A stretch of 64,000 nt of DNA from Flavobacteriales bacterium UBA852 (lineage in GTDB: Bacteria; Bacteroidota; Bacteroidia; Flavobacteriales_E; Vicingaceae): NCBI GenBank assembly GCA_002295925.1, contig DBGO01000016.1, positions 1 through 64,000 on the forward strand. The letters are read 5' to 3'. The notes beneath the pieces are model-generated. The model searched no databases. It was given only the letters and a program-made list of their open reading frames with translations, and was not told where the DNA came from. The translations under genes and the position numbers were made by a program. Shown in pieces: positions 8,095-17,449 of this stretch (positions within the stretch are counted from its first letter, which is position 1; each line of letters opens with the position of its first letter).

Positions 8095-8793
8095 ATGTCA
8101 AGGTTTTTGTTTCTGATTATATTTTTTGCATATTTTCAAGGTTTTTCTCAGTTTGGAGTTTCAACACCTTTGTTTAAAGGAAAAGACGCCGAATTGCTTC
8201 AACATAAATGGTATGCTCAAATGCAGTTTTTTCTTCCTTATGAAATACCAATTAAACATAAAGACAATATTTTGACATTTGTAAGCATTCAGCCGTCAAT
8301 TAAATGGCAGTGGTATAATTTTAAAAAGAATTTGGTTGTTTATAGAGATAATAACAAAACTGTTTTTCAAGAGGATGCCGACTTATCGCATATTTACAGA
8401 GATAAATGTTTGAAAGCAACCAGTATGATGCAAACTACATCATTGTATATGCCTGTAGAACTGCTTCTTTGGACTAAAAAAGTCGATTATTTATTTTTTG
8501 CGCCCGGATTTTATGTAGAATATATTACAGGAGGAAAATTCAAAAGCAGATATTCTGAAAATGGGATATCTCATTTTATTAAAAAAGATTTCAAGAAAGA
8601 CCCTGGGTTCTATGGGTTTAAAAGATTTCAATATGGCGTTTGTGGGCAAATCAGGTATAAATTTATTACAGTTTACGGAATCATATCTTTAACACCTTTG
8701 TTTAAACCTAATCAAGGAGTAGATATTAGGAAGTATAATCTCGGAATTTTACTGAATTTCTTCTGGAAAAGCCATTCAATAAAACCTTATTGA
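8095..8793 (+). CDS. Predicted exported outer-membrane-type protein
   Basis: 232 aa with an N-terminal signal peptide (MSRFLFLIIFFAYFQGFSQ). Aromatic and basic residues alternate as in beta-strands, and the C-terminus reads YNLGILLNFFWKS, suggesting a small barrel. No family is recognised. Isolated gene; flanking intergenic stretches of 178 and 92 bases show only AT-rich sequence. Confidence 0.6.
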   Translation: MSRFLFLIIFFAYFQGFSQFGVSTPLFKGKDAELLQHKWYAQMQFFLPYEIPIKHKDNILTFVSIQPSIKWQWYNFKKNLVVYRDNNKTVFQEDADLSHIYRDKCLKATSMMQTTSLYMPVELLLWTKKVDYLFFAPGFYVEYITGGKFKSRYSENGISHFIKKDFKKDPGFYGFKRFQYGVCGQIRYKFITVYGIISLTPLFKPNQGVDIRKYNLGILLNFFWKSHSIKPY

Positions 8794-8885
8794 TAAAATT
8801 TAAAAACATAAATTTGAATTTTTCCATTCAACAATATTTTTATACTTTTTCAAGAAGTAATTTAAAATAAATTTATCCTCTCAAT

Positions 8886-9842
8886 TCACCCTTTAATAAA
8901 CTTAATAATACTGTCAATAAGCGCTTTGCTTACCGGTAAATCAGGGTTGGAGTAAGAGGCTTGATTTTCTTCAAGATTATTGACAATTTTCAATACATGG
9001 TTCATTTTATCTATCTCTACCAATTTGGCATTTTGTTCGTTACTCTCATAAAGCAGTTGAGTATCTTCGGCAGAAACTTGTAAATCGGCATCGCCTTGAA
9101 GGATAAGAATGGGAATATTAAGTTTTTTCAATTCTTCTTGAGGATTGTAAGCAAACCACGAAACCATATACGGCTGAACACTTGGACGAAATAATGTATA
9201 GAGTTCTTTAGGTGCATCATTTACTGTTTTACCTCTTTTTAATTCGTCAATTATTGCATAACTTTTGTTTAATAATATAGTGTCGGGAATATTTTTTGCC
9301 AATTGGGTTTTAAGAATTTCATCAGCCGGTTTGCCTGCCCCGGCAACAGATATAAATCCGGCAACCGGAATGCCTTTTTCAATAAGTGTGTTGGTTGCAA
9401 TCATTCCAATTAAACTACCTTCGCTGTGTCCGGCAATGTAAATTTTATTTATATGAGGATTTTGTGTTAATAACTCTACCCATTGTACAACATCATTCAC
9501 ATAAGTATCAAAACGCAATTCTTTTTCCGATGTAATAGCATCTTTACTTTTGCCTATACCTCTTTTATCAAACCGAAAGGATGCTATTTTTTCTTTTGCC
9601 AAACCTTCGGCAAGGTATTTCAGTGAATTATTCTTCATTAACGGATTATTGCCATCTCTGTCGGTAGGTCCGGAACCGGGAATAATTACAACCAAATCAA
9701 AAACACCTTTTTTTTTGGGTAACAACAAAGTTCCGTAGAGCGTTTTATTGTCTTTTGTTTTGAGCGTAATTTCTTGTTCTTTTTGAGCAAAAATTAAGGA
9801 GAAAGAAAATAAGAAAATTAATGTGTAAAGCGATTTATTCAT
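8886..9842 (-). CDS. Alpha/beta hydrolase, probably secreted
   Basis: 318 aa with a signal peptide (ends SLIFAQ). The nucleophile motif GHSEGSLIG, the acid-bearing ILQGDADLQV and a final His (KMNHVLK) give a complete Ser-Asp-His triad. PGSGPTDRDGN near the N-terminus matches secreted esterase or prolyl-oligopeptidase-like hydrolases of Bacteroidota. Substrate unknown. Its start overlaps the 3' end of uvrB by 8 bases, so it is probably co-transcribed with it although functionally unrelated. Confidence 0.8.
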   Translation of the reverse strand: MNKSLYTLIFLFSFSLIFAQKEQEITLKTKDNKTLYGTLLLPKKKGVFDLVVIIPGSGPTDRDGNNPLMKNNSLKYLAEGLAKEKIASFRFDKRGIGKSKDAITSEKELRFDTYVNDVVQWVELLTQNPHINKIYIAGHSEGSLIGMIATNTLIEKGIPVAGFISVAGAGKPADEILKTQLAKNIPDTILLNKSYAIIDELKRGKTVNDAPKELYTLFRPSVQPYMVSWFAYNPQEELKKLNIPILILQGDADLQVSAEDTQLLYESNEQNAKLVEIDKMNHVLKIVNNLEENQASYSNPDLPVSKALIDSIIKFIKG

Positions 9843-11874
9843 TTTTATCGGGATATTTTTCTTTTAAAATTTTGTTTAATTCCAACATTTCATCTCTTAA
9901 GCGCGCCGCTTCGATAAAATCAAGTTCTTTAGCCGCTTTTTTCATTCGGTCTTGTGTCTCTAACAGTAATTGTTCCAATTGTTCTTTGTTCATGTATTCA
10001 ATCAGCGGGTCGGCAGCAATGTTCGATGTGTCCGGAATCTCATAGTTTTTCAAGTCACCGCGTGCGTCAACAATTACCGATGTTTGTCCCATAATACGCT
10101 CTTTTGATTTATTGAGCGGAGTAGGAGTAATGTTATTCTCTTGATTGTATTTCAATTGCTTTTCACGACGTCTGTTGGTTTCATCTATTGTGCGTTGCAT
10201 GCTGTCGGTAATTTTATCGGCATACATTATTACCTTTCCTTCAATGTTTCTTGCGGCTCGTCCTGCTGTTTGTGTAAGCGAACGCTCACTGCGTAAAAAT
10301 CCTTCTTTATCGGCATCTAATATGGCTACCAATGAAACTTCGGGTAAGTCTAATCCCTCTCGCAATAAGTTTACACCAATGAGTACATCAAAAATTCCCA
10401 TCCGTAAATCGCGTAAAATTTCCACGCGTTCCAGCGTATCGATTTCTGAATGGATATAACGACAACGGATGCCCATTTTTTCAAAATAAGCATGTAATTC
10501 TTCCGCCATTCGTTTGGTGAGGGTGGTTACCAAAACGCGTTCGTCTTTTTCTTCCCGCTCGCGAATTTCTTCCATTAAATCATCGATTTGATTAACCGTA
10601 GGACGAACTTCTATAACAGGGTCAAGTAATCCGGTTGGGCGAATTACTTGCTCAACTACAACTCCTTCGGATTCTTGCAGTTCAAAATCGGCAGGCGTGG
10701 CACTCACATAAATCACCTGATTGATAAGTCCGTAAAACTCATCAAATTTCAAAGGACGGTTGTCCAAAGCTGAAGGCAGGCGAAAACCATATTCAACCAA
10801 ATTTTCTTTTCGTGAGCGGTCGCCACCGTACATAGCACGTATTTGCGGAATAGTTACGTGACTTTCATCTATCACCATTAAATAATCATCAGGGAAATAA
10901 TCCAACAAGCAGAAAGGTCGCGTGCCTGGTTTCCGGCGGTCAAAATAACGGGAATAATTTTCAATGCCCGAACAATATCCCAATTCGCGCATCATTTCCA
11001 AGTCATACGTAACTCGATCTTGCAGTCTTTTGGCTTCCAAATGTTTGCCAATGGATTTGTAATATTCTACTTGCTTGCCCAAATCCAATTCTATGTCTTT
11101 TATGGCATCGTGCAATACATTTTGCGTTGTTACAAAAATGTTTGCCGGATAAATATTTAATTTTTCGTAAGGATCCAACGTATTCCCGGTTGCAGGGTCG
11201 TAAGATTCAATACTTTCAATCTCATCATCCCAAAAAATGATGCGGTAAGCAATATCTGCGTAAGCGGGATAAACGTCAATGGTATCGCCTTTTACGCGAA
11301 AGTTTCCGCGAAACAATTCATTTTCGGTTCTGCTGTAAAGCGATTGAACCAATTGCATTAAAAATTTATTACGACTGACGGTTTGTCCTTTTTCAATGCT
11401 GATGACGCTTTTATGAAATTCATCTGGATTTCCGATGCCGTAAATACTTGAAACCGAAGCAACCACAATTACATCTCTTCGTCCGGAAAGCAGGGCAGTA
11501 GTAGCGCTTAAACGCAATTTTTCAATTTCGGCATTTATAGCCAAATCTTTTTCTATATACGTGTCGGTTACCGGAAGATAGGCTTCGGGTTGGTAATAGT
11601 CGTAATACGAAACAAAATACTCAACGGCATTGTTTGGGAAAAACTGTTTGAACTCACCATAAAGTTGAGCTGCCAAAGTTTTATTGTGACTTAAAATAAT
11701 CGTTGGCCGCTGAACCTCTTGAATAACATTGGCAACGGTAAACGTTTTGCCCGAGCCGGTTACGCCAAGCAAGGTTTGCGCACGCGTGCCGGATAAAATA
11801 CCTTCCGAAAGCTGTTTAATAGCTTCGGGCTGGTCGCCGGTGGGCTTAAAATCGGATTGAATTTTGAATTTCAC
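9835..11874 (-). CDS. uvrB: UvrABC system protein B (excinuclease subunit)
   Basis: 679 aa, the usual UvrB length. UvrB is the damage-verifying helicase-like subunit of nucleotide excision repair; it is loaded by UvrA and recruits UvrC. Seen: the N-terminus KPTGDQPEAIKQL, Walker A GVTGSGKT at residues 37-44, the beta-hairpin region YYDYYQPEAYLP, helicase motifs DESHVTIPQI and RSLTQTAGRAARN, and a C-terminal UVR domain (LDFIEAARLRDEM). It starts at GTG 11874, supported by alignment of the N-terminus. uvrA is about 7 kb away on the other strand. Confidence 0.97.
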   Translation of the reverse strand: MKFKIQSDFKPTGDQPEAIKQLSEGILSGTRAQTLLGVTGSGKTFTVANVIQEVQRPTIILSHNKTLAAQLYGEFKQFFPNNAVEYFVSYYDYYQPEAYLPVTDTYIEKDLAINAEIEKLRLSATTALLSGRRDVIVVASVSSIYGIGNPDEFHKSVISIEKGQTVSRNKFLMQLVQSLYSRTENELFRGNFRVKGDTIDVYPAYADIAYRIIFWDDEIESIESYDPATGNTLDPYEKLNIYPANIFVTTQNVLHDAIKDIELDLGKQVEYYKSIGKHLEAKRLQDRVTYDLEMMRELGYCSGIENYSRYFDRRKPGTRPFCLLDYFPDDYLMVIDESHVTIPQIRAMYGGDRSRKENLVEYGFRLPSALDNRPLKFDEFYGLINQVIYVSATPADFELQESEGVVVEQVIRPTGLLDPVIEVRPTVNQIDDLMEEIREREEKDERVLVTTLTKRMAEELHAYFEKMGIRCRYIHSEIDTLERVEILRDLRMGIFDVLIGVNLLREGLDLPEVSLVAILDADKEGFLRSERSLTQTAGRAARNIEGKVIMYADKITDSMQRTIDETNRRREKQLKYNQENNITPTPLNKSKERIMGQTSVIVDARGDLKNYEIPDTSNIAADPLIEYMNKEQLEQLLLETQDRMKKAAKELDFIEAARLRDEMLELNKILKEKYPDKNE

Positions 11875-11878
11875 ATCA

Positions 11879-11886
11879 CAAAGTTA
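11879..11886 (-). promoter_or_regulatory. Bacteroidota -7 element of uvrB
   Basis: On the minus strand the sequence is TAACTTTG, a perfect TAnnTTTG, ending only four bases before the GTG start codon of uvrB. Transcription would begin at or just inside the start codon, so the mRNA may be leaderless. I see no clear -33 TTTG. The motif is short; its confidence rests on position. Confidence 0.45.
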
Positions 11887-11944
11887 GCCAATTATAAGTG
11901 CCTTTGCGATAAATTGTATTTAAATGATGTTAAAGGAAAATAAT

Positions 11945-12337
11945 TTATTTCTTCACCTTTCGAATTAAATAATGGGTAACAATTAATGATTGGCCTTTGA
12001 GAGAGTAAACTTCTTCAATTTCCCAACCTTTTTCTTGTAACAAATTTAAAAGAACAACAAAATCACTAAATCCTGTAAAACCTTTTAAAAGAATGGGATT
12101 GTCGTTGGCGGTTTTGCCGTAAAAAATGGCAATACGCGATAATCCTGATGAACTGCCTTCAAGTGTTTTAAATTCATCTTCGTTGTTTAATCGGACTTCA
12201 ATAATGGCATAATCGCCTCTGTTGGATTTTTCTGTCAATAAATTGATTGCAGCCGTTTGTTCAACCGTTTGCGCAGGCAATAAAACTGCTGTGAAATTTA
12301 GAATTAAAGAGAGGGTTACAGGTAAGAAAAATTTCAT
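11945..12337 (-). CDS. Small exported hypothetical protein
   Basis: 130 aa with a signal peptide (cleavage near LLPAQ). The mature part is about 105 residues, ending LIVTHYLIRKVKK, with a segment (NLLQEKGWEIEEVY) that looks like a small alpha/beta domain. No family is recognised. It begins five bases downstream of the SRPBCC gene on the same strand, so the two are probably one transcript. Confidence 0.65.
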   Translation of the reverse strand: MKFFLPVTLSLILNFTAVLLPAQTVEQTAAINLLTEKSNRGDYAIIEVRLNNEDEFKTLEGSSSGLSRIAIFYGKTANDNPILLKGFTGFSDFVVLLNLLQEKGWEIEEVYSLKGQSLIVTHYLIRKVKK

Positions 12338-12342
12338 CTTAT

Positions 12343-12888
12343 TTATTTTTTTACAATATTATTCAAATTATTTAATCCTTTTTCAAAATCCGGACCAATC
12401 ATACTGTCAAAAAATAACCCGAAATATCGCGAAATAGGATTAAATCCCAAGTCTGCTTCCATTGACCAAGTTACTTCTGTTTTATTGTTATCAAGCGGCT
12501 TAAAATGCCATTTTCCCGTTGAAGGATTCATACCCTCAAATTCTAAAAGGGTTTCAATATATTTGTTTTGCTTTGAATCAATAATGGTCAAACAACCTTT
12601 GCCTACATTTTCATTTTGACTGTCCCAGCAATATTTTGCACCTGTGCCAATAGTATTTACGGAATAATTGTTTGGATTATTGTATTGCGTGGTGTCTAAT
12701 TGATGCCAAGGCGACCAATATTTCCATTTTTTTAAATCAATCACATAATTATAAACAATACTTGGTGTAGCATCAATGAGTTTTGTTCGTTCAACTTTTA
12801 CCTTAGAAGGCAAAAAGAATGAGGCAACGATAAGTAAAACAATGAAAATTGCAAACGTGCGAAAAATTCTTTTGATAACTTTATTCAT
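12343..12888 (-). CDS. SRPBCC family protein (polyketide cyclase-like)
   Basis: 181 aa. One N-terminal transmembrane segment (about residues 12-27) is followed by a START/SRPBCC domain (KVERTKLIDATPSIVYNYVIDLKKWKYWSPW). The WSPW motif and the late strand KTEVTWSMEADLGFNPISRYFG are characteristic of this family in Bacteroidota, where it is annotated polyketide cyclase/dehydrase. Ligand unknown. First gene of a two-gene minus-strand unit, divergent from the exopolysaccharide operon. Confidence 0.8.
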   Translation of the reverse strand: MNKVIKRIFRTFAIFIVLLIVASFFLPSKVKVERTKLIDATPSIVYNYVIDLKKWKYWSPWHQLDTTQYNNPNNYSVNTIGTGAKYCWDSQNENVGKGCLTIIDSKQNKYIETLLEFEGMNPSTGKWHFKPLDNNKTEVTWSMEADLGFNPISRYFGLFFDSMIGPDFEKGLNNLNNIVKK

Positions 12889-12946
12889 AACACAGCTAAT
12901 TGAGTAGCCAAGTTAAGTTTTTTCTGTTCATTTCCAAATATTAAAC

Positions 12947-12954
12947 TATTTTTG
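12947..12954 (+). promoter_or_regulatory. -7 element upstream of the exopolysaccharide operon
   Basis: TATTTTTG fits TAnnTTTG exactly and ends 17 bases before the ATG of the glycosyltransferase gene. TCTG at 12923-12926 lies 20 bases upstream, an imperfect match to the -33 TTTG at the usual spacing. Confidence 0.5.
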
Positions 12955-12971
12955 AAGTTCATTAAATCAAA

Positions 12972-14165
12972 ATGCCGAAAATTTTAAGAATAATTAACCG
13001 GTTTAATTTAGGAGGTCCAACATATAATGCTGCCTATTTGACTAGATATTTAAGCGATGATTTTCAAACATTGTTGATAGGCGGAGCAAAAGATGAATCA
13101 GAAGAAAGTTCTACTCATATTTTGGAGCAGTTGGGGGTTGATTATACCATTATACCAGAATTAAGGCGTGAGATAAATTTTAAAAATGACAGAATTGCCT
13201 ATCGAAAAATTATAGCATTGATAAAAGAATTTAAACCGGATATTGTGCATACACATGCTTCTAAAGCCGGTGCTATTGGACGATTGGCAGCTGCAAAAAT
13301 GAACGTCCCGGTCATTGTGCATACTTTTCACGGACATGTTTTTCATTCGTATTTCAGCAAACCAAAAACATATTTTTATAAATCTGTTGAGCGGTATTTG
13401 GCAAAAAAATCAACCAAGATTATTGCCATCAGTCAAAAACAAAAAAACGAATTAGCCTGTGTTCACAATATCGCATCACCTGATAAATTTGAAGTAATTC
13501 CGCTCGGTTTTGATTTAACAAAATTTACAACAGATAAAGAAAGAAAACGTAAAGAATTCAGAGATAAATATGGGTTGAAAGATAATCAAATTGCCGTAGG
13601 AATTATCGGACGTTTGGTGCCAATAAAAAATCATGAACTTTTTTTACAAGCAGCAGAAGAAATTGCAAAAAAGAACAAAAACGTTATGTTTTTTATTGTT
13701 GGAGGAGGAGAGTTGTATGAAGATTTGGTTAATGCAGCCAAAAATAAGGGGCTGAATGTTGCCGTTCCTTCACATGATTTTTCAAATAAGTCGTTAATAT
13801 TTACCTCATGGATAAAAGATGTGGACGATGTGCTTGCCGGGTTGGATATTGTTGCGCTCACATCATTAAATGAAGGAACGCCCGTAAGTTTAATAGAAGC
13901 ACAAGCCGCATCAAAACCCATTGTATCAACCAATGTGGGTGGCATTGCCGATATTGTACCTCCCGGAAGTAATGCCGTTTTATTAAATGATGTGTCTAAC
14001 CCCAGTCAATTTATTTCTAATCTAAATGAAATGATTTTACGAGTTTCTAAAAATATTGTTAATACAGAAGAATTGGCTCAATTTGCGTTTCAACAATTTC
14101 ATTACACACGTTTAGTAGATGACATGGAAAATCTTTACAATAGATTGTTGTCAGCTAAAATTTAA
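12972..14165 (+). CDS. Glycosyltransferase family 4
   Basis: 397 aa, GT-B fold. The N-terminal domain has the acceptor-side pattern GGPTYNAAYLTRYL and the FHGHVFHSYF segment. The donor-binding half has GIIGRLVPIKNHELFLQAA and EGTPVSLIEAQA, the E-x7-E nucleotide-sugar motif of GT4 retaining enzymes. It probably adds a sugar to a lipid-linked exopolysaccharide repeat on the cytoplasmic face. It heads a plus-strand cluster with export (Wza/Wzc-like) and sugar-nucleotide genes. Confidence 0.9.
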   Translation: MPKILRIINRFNLGGPTYNAAYLTRYLSDDFQTLLIGGAKDESEESSTHILEQLGVDYTIIPELRREINFKNDRIAYRKIIALIKEFKPDIVHTHASKAGAIGRLAAAKMNVPVIVHTFHGHVFHSYFSKPKTYFYKSVERYLAKKSTKIIAISQKQKNELACVHNIASPDKFEVIPLGFDLTKFTTDKERKRKEFRDKYGLKDNQIAVGIIGRLVPIKNHELFLQAAEEIAKKNKNVMFFIVGGGELYEDLVNAAKNKGLNVAVPSHDFSNKSLIFTSWIKDVDDVLAGLDIVALTSLNEGTPVSLIEAQAASKPIVSTNVGGIADIVPPGSNAVLLNDVSNPSQFISNLNEMILRVSKNIVNTEELAQFAFQQFHYTRLVDDMENLYNRLLSAKI

Positions 14166-14234
14166 AATCAATATGAACGCCAATTCACAGCTTTTTCATA
14201 GATTTGTTATTATTGCATATTAAATTTCATTGTA

Positions 14235-15023
14235 ATGAAGAAAAAAATAATTCAATTTCTATATATCACTGTATTTTTGGCAACATTGTCGTCGTGTAAT
14301 TATGGTGCTTATGAAATGTTTAAAACACCAAAAGATTATCAGTTCGATACGCCACCAACTAATGATACGGTAGCCTATATATTACAACCCTTTGATGTGA
14401 TTGATTTTAAGTTATATGCCAATGAAGGGTTTAAACTGATAGATTTATCTGCATTAACAGAAGCGAATACAACTATGTCAAATGGTGTAGCGGGGGTGAA
14501 TTATTTAATTGAAAATGACGGAAGAGTAAAATTACCTATTTTAGGATATGTTCCCATTGCAGGAAAGTCTATTAAAGAAGCAGAGGCTTATCTTGAAGAA
14601 AAATATGCCCGGTATTACAAAAAACCGTTTGCCCGAATAAAAGTATTGAACCGAAGAGTAACCGTATTTCCCGGTGGAATGAGTGGAAATGGGCAAGGAC
14701 GAGCAAAGGTAATTACTCTAAAAAATGAAAACACCTCATTGCTCGAAGTATTGGGAGAAGTTGGCGGACCAACTGCGATGAGTAAAGTGAAACGAGTAAA
14801 AGTAATTCGAGGTGATTTAAGCAATCCGCAAGTTTTTTTATTTGACTTAAGTACTATCGAGGGTGTAAAACAAGCAGATATTATTCTTCAAAACAATGAT
14901 ATTGTTTATGTTGAACCGATTATAAAACCTGTCCGTCAATTTGTTGGCGATGTAGCGCCGATAGTTAGCCTACTGACATCAACAATTACTCTAATAGTTG
15001 TTTTAAATAGTGTAGCCAAATAA
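14235..15023 (+). CDS. Wza-like polysaccharide export outer-membrane lipoprotein
   Basis: 262 aa. The lipoprotein signal has Cys at about residue 22 (LSSCNYG). A poly-export domain (YILQPFDVIDFKLY ... YLIENDGRVKLPILGYVPIAGKSIKEAE) is followed by one SLBB domain (ENTSLLEVLGEVGGP). A C-terminal hydrophobic helix (LLTSTITLIVVLNSV) probably crosses the outer membrane, as in Wza, though the protein is shorter than E. coli Wza. Its stop abuts the ATG of the Wzc-like kinase (TAAATG), a conserved pairing. Confidence 0.9.
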   Translation: MKKKIIQFLYITVFLATLSSCNYGAYEMFKTPKDYQFDTPPTNDTVAYILQPFDVIDFKLYANEGFKLIDLSALTEANTTMSNGVAGVNYLIENDGRVKLPILGYVPIAGKSIKEAEAYLEEKYARYYKKPFARIKVLNRRVTVFPGGMSGNGQGRAKVITLKNENTSLLEVLGEVGGPTAMSKVKRVKVIRGDLSNPQVFLFDLSTIEGVKQADIILQNNDIVYVEPIIKPVRQFVGDVAPIVSLLTSTITLIVVLNSVAK

Positions 15024-17435
15024 ATGAATAATCCCCAAAATATACCTGATTTTAGACAATCACATTCCGATGTGAATATGGAGTTTGAATGGGGGAAATT
15101 TGTTTATCTTTTTAAAAAATATCGTCTTGTAGTTTTTTCGTTGCTCGTCTTAGGCATTTTGGGAGCATTTTTGTTTCTCAGGTATTCGCAACCCATTTAT
15201 GAATCTTCTCTTGTACTTCAAATTCAATCCAATAATACAGCTCAAAAAGTATTGCAAGTAGAAGATATTTATGACGAAGGAAACGACTTGGCTGCCGATA
15301 TAGAGTTGATAAAGTCTAAGTTTTTGTTGAAAAGAGCTTTAGGAACTTTGCCGTTAAAAATATCTTATTTCAACGAAGGAAATCTGCTTGATTTTGAAAT
15401 GTATCGTTCAAATCCTTTTACAATAAAGGCAGAATTGAATGACTCTTCGGTAACAGGAAAAAAGTTTTATGTTGATTTTTTATCCGATTCCGAATTTGAA
15501 TTAAAAACTGAAAATCAATCCTTCGGTAAGTTTAAAGCAGGAGAAGAAATTACATTACCTTTCGGAAAGCTAAAGCTAATGATTACCGATTTTGAGCGAA
15601 TCCATAATTATATTGACGCACCAAATAACAGACCGTTTTTTGTGTTCAATAATCTTGAACAACTGGCAAAACAATACATTACGTCACTTTCTGTAAAATT
15701 GTTAAACCCTAATGCCAACACAATTGAAATTGCCTTTCAGTCGGCAAATGCACGAAAAGCACACGACATAGTTACAGCATTAGCAAATGAATTTACCAAA
15801 TACGATATTGAAGAACGCAGTAAAAGCTCACGTAATGTACTCGGATTTATTGATAAACAATTAGATAAATATTACAACAAGTTAAAAGTATCCGAAAACA
15901 AACTGCAAAAATTTCAAAAGGAAAATAAAATATCCGGTTCATCGGAGTTTTCGGCAATGTATATGGAGAAACTGAACCGACTTGAAAATCAATTGATTGA
16001 TTTGGATTTGCAAATCAATGTGCTGAAAGAAATTCAAAATAAAGCCAAAAATGCCAATGATAATATGCAGGTATATGACCTGTTGTCCATACTTGCCGGA
16101 ACAGATTATGAATCTACAATAAACGGTTTAATTACCAATTTACAACGTTTGTTGGATAAAAAACAGCAATTGCAAAATGAGGTAACGCCTGACAGTGAAA
16201 TTTTAAAAACACTAAATTTGCAAATAGAAGCGCAGCGAGATTTAATTATAGAGAGTTTACGCTCTTTACTGGATAAATTATTAACCCAACGAAATGAAGT
16301 TGCGCAAAAGATTAAAGAATTTGAACAAAAATTCTATAATATTCCTGCCAAAGAATTGGAATATGCCCGCTTGGAGCGTATGTTTTCAATAGATGAAAAA
16401 TTCTTCACTTTATTATTGGAAAAAAGAACCGAATATTCTATTTCCGAAGCCGGTTTTGTGCCACAGCACACTATTTTGGAACAAGCCGAAATTCCTAATG
16501 TGCCAATAAAACCAAACAAAAAATTAATTTTTGTTGTATTTGTTTTTGGCAGTTTGGTTTTGGGAATTGGCTTTGTGGTTATAAAATATTTATTTCACAA
16601 TGAAATTACTTCGGTCGCAGATATTACACAAGAAGGTAAAGCTAAATTAGGTGTGTTGGGAGTAATTCCAAAGTATAAAAAGGAAATTCCGGTTTCGCAA
16701 TTAATTATCGATAAAAATCCAAAATCTGTTATATCGGAATCTTTTCGAACAATTCGAGCGAATTTACAATTTATATCCAATAAGCCGGGTTCAAAAGTAA
16801 TGGCAATTACAAGTACCGTTTCGGGCGAAGGAAAAACCTTTGTGGCAATTAATATTGCCGGTATTATAGCATATTCCGGAAAAAAAGTGATTATTCTCGA
16901 CTTGGATATGAGAAAACCCAAGATTCATTTAGGCTTTAATGTCGAAAATGACAGAGGAATGAGTACGCTGTTAATAGGTAATGATAGTTTGAATAATTGT
17001 ATAAAACACAGTGCATTAAAAGGATTGGATTTTATTACAGCCGGACCTATACCGCCCAATCCGTCTGAACTTATCATAAATGGAAATTTGACTGAAATTA
17101 TAGAAGAATTAAAGCAAACGTATGATTTGGTGATAATTGATAATCCACCCATAGGATTGGTTACCGATGCACTTTATACTATTTCAATGGCCGATTATCC
17201 GATTTATGTGCTTAGGGCAAACTATTCTAAGAAAGAATATCTGAAAAACGCTTATAGAATTTATGAAGAGAACAATATTCACAAGCTATCATTAGTCCTT
17301 AACAGTGTAGATTTTGAGCAAGGACAATACGGCTATGGATATGGTTATGGCTACGGTTATGGTTACGGATATGGTTATTACGAGGATGTTCCGGAAAAAC
17401 AAGTTTGGTGGAAAGCAATATTTAATAAAAAATAA
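15024..17435 (+). CDS. Wzc-like polysaccharide co-polymerase and tyrosine autokinase
   Basis: 803 aa. Two inner-membrane helices (about residues 34-54 and 500-520) flank a periplasmic Wzz domain with coiled coil. The cytoplasmic BY-kinase domain has Walker A (VSGEGKT, about residue 600), Walker A' (VIILDLDMRKPK) and Walker B (LVIIDNPP). The tail is a run of alternating Gly and Tyr with ten tyrosines, then EDVPEKQVWWKAIF. Wzc-type kinases autophosphorylate a C-terminal Tyr cluster to cycle polymer export. It works with the adjacent Wza-like protein. Confidence 0.93.
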   Translation: MNNPQNIPDFRQSHSDVNMEFEWGKFVYLFKKYRLVVFSLLVLGILGAFLFLRYSQPIYESSLVLQIQSNNTAQKVLQVEDIYDEGNDLAADIELIKSKFLLKRALGTLPLKISYFNEGNLLDFEMYRSNPFTIKAELNDSSVTGKKFYVDFLSDSEFELKTENQSFGKFKAGEEITLPFGKLKLMITDFERIHNYIDAPNNRPFFVFNNLEQLAKQYITSLSVKLLNPNANTIEIAFQSANARKAHDIVTALANEFTKYDIEERSKSSRNVLGFIDKQLDKYYNKLKVSENKLQKFQKENKISGSSEFSAMYMEKLNRLENQLIDLDLQINVLKEIQNKAKNANDNMQVYDLLSILAGTDYESTINGLITNLQRLLDKKQQLQNEVTPDSEILKTLNLQIEAQRDLIIESLRSLLDKLLTQRNEVAQKIKEFEQKFYNIPAKELEYARLERMFSIDEKFFTLLLEKRTEYSISEAGFVPQHTILEQAEIPNVPIKPNKKLIFVVFVFGSLVLGIGFVVIKYLFHNEITSVADITQEGKAKLGVLGVIPKYKKEIPVSQLIIDKNPKSVISESFRTIRANLQFISNKPGSKVMAITSTVSGEGKTFVAINIAGIIAYSGKKVIILDLDMRKPKIHLGFNVENDRGMSTLLIGNDSLNNCIKHSALKGLDFITAGPIPPNPSELIINGNLTEIIEELKQTYDLVIIDNPPIGLVTDALYTISMADYPIYVLRANYSKKEYLKNAYRIYEENNIHKLSLVLNSVDFEQGQYGYGYGYGYGYGYGYGYYEDVPEKQVWWKAIFNKK
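17328..17381 (+). repeat. Gly-Tyr codon repeat encoding the kinase tail
   Basis: Nine alternating Gly-Tyr units after a Tyr and closed by a further Tyr. Glycine codons mix GGC, GGA and GGT and tyrosine codons mix TAC and TAT. It is therefore a protein-level repeat rather than a pure DNA microsatellite. Confidence 0.85.
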
Positions 17436-17449
17436 AAATTGAAGTTAAG

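Noticed and set aside
17328..17381. Gly-Tyr tract as a phase-variable microsatellite
   Set aside because: Synonymous codons are mixed, so there is no long perfect DNA repeat for slippage, and the tract is at the expected site of the kinase tyrosine cluster.
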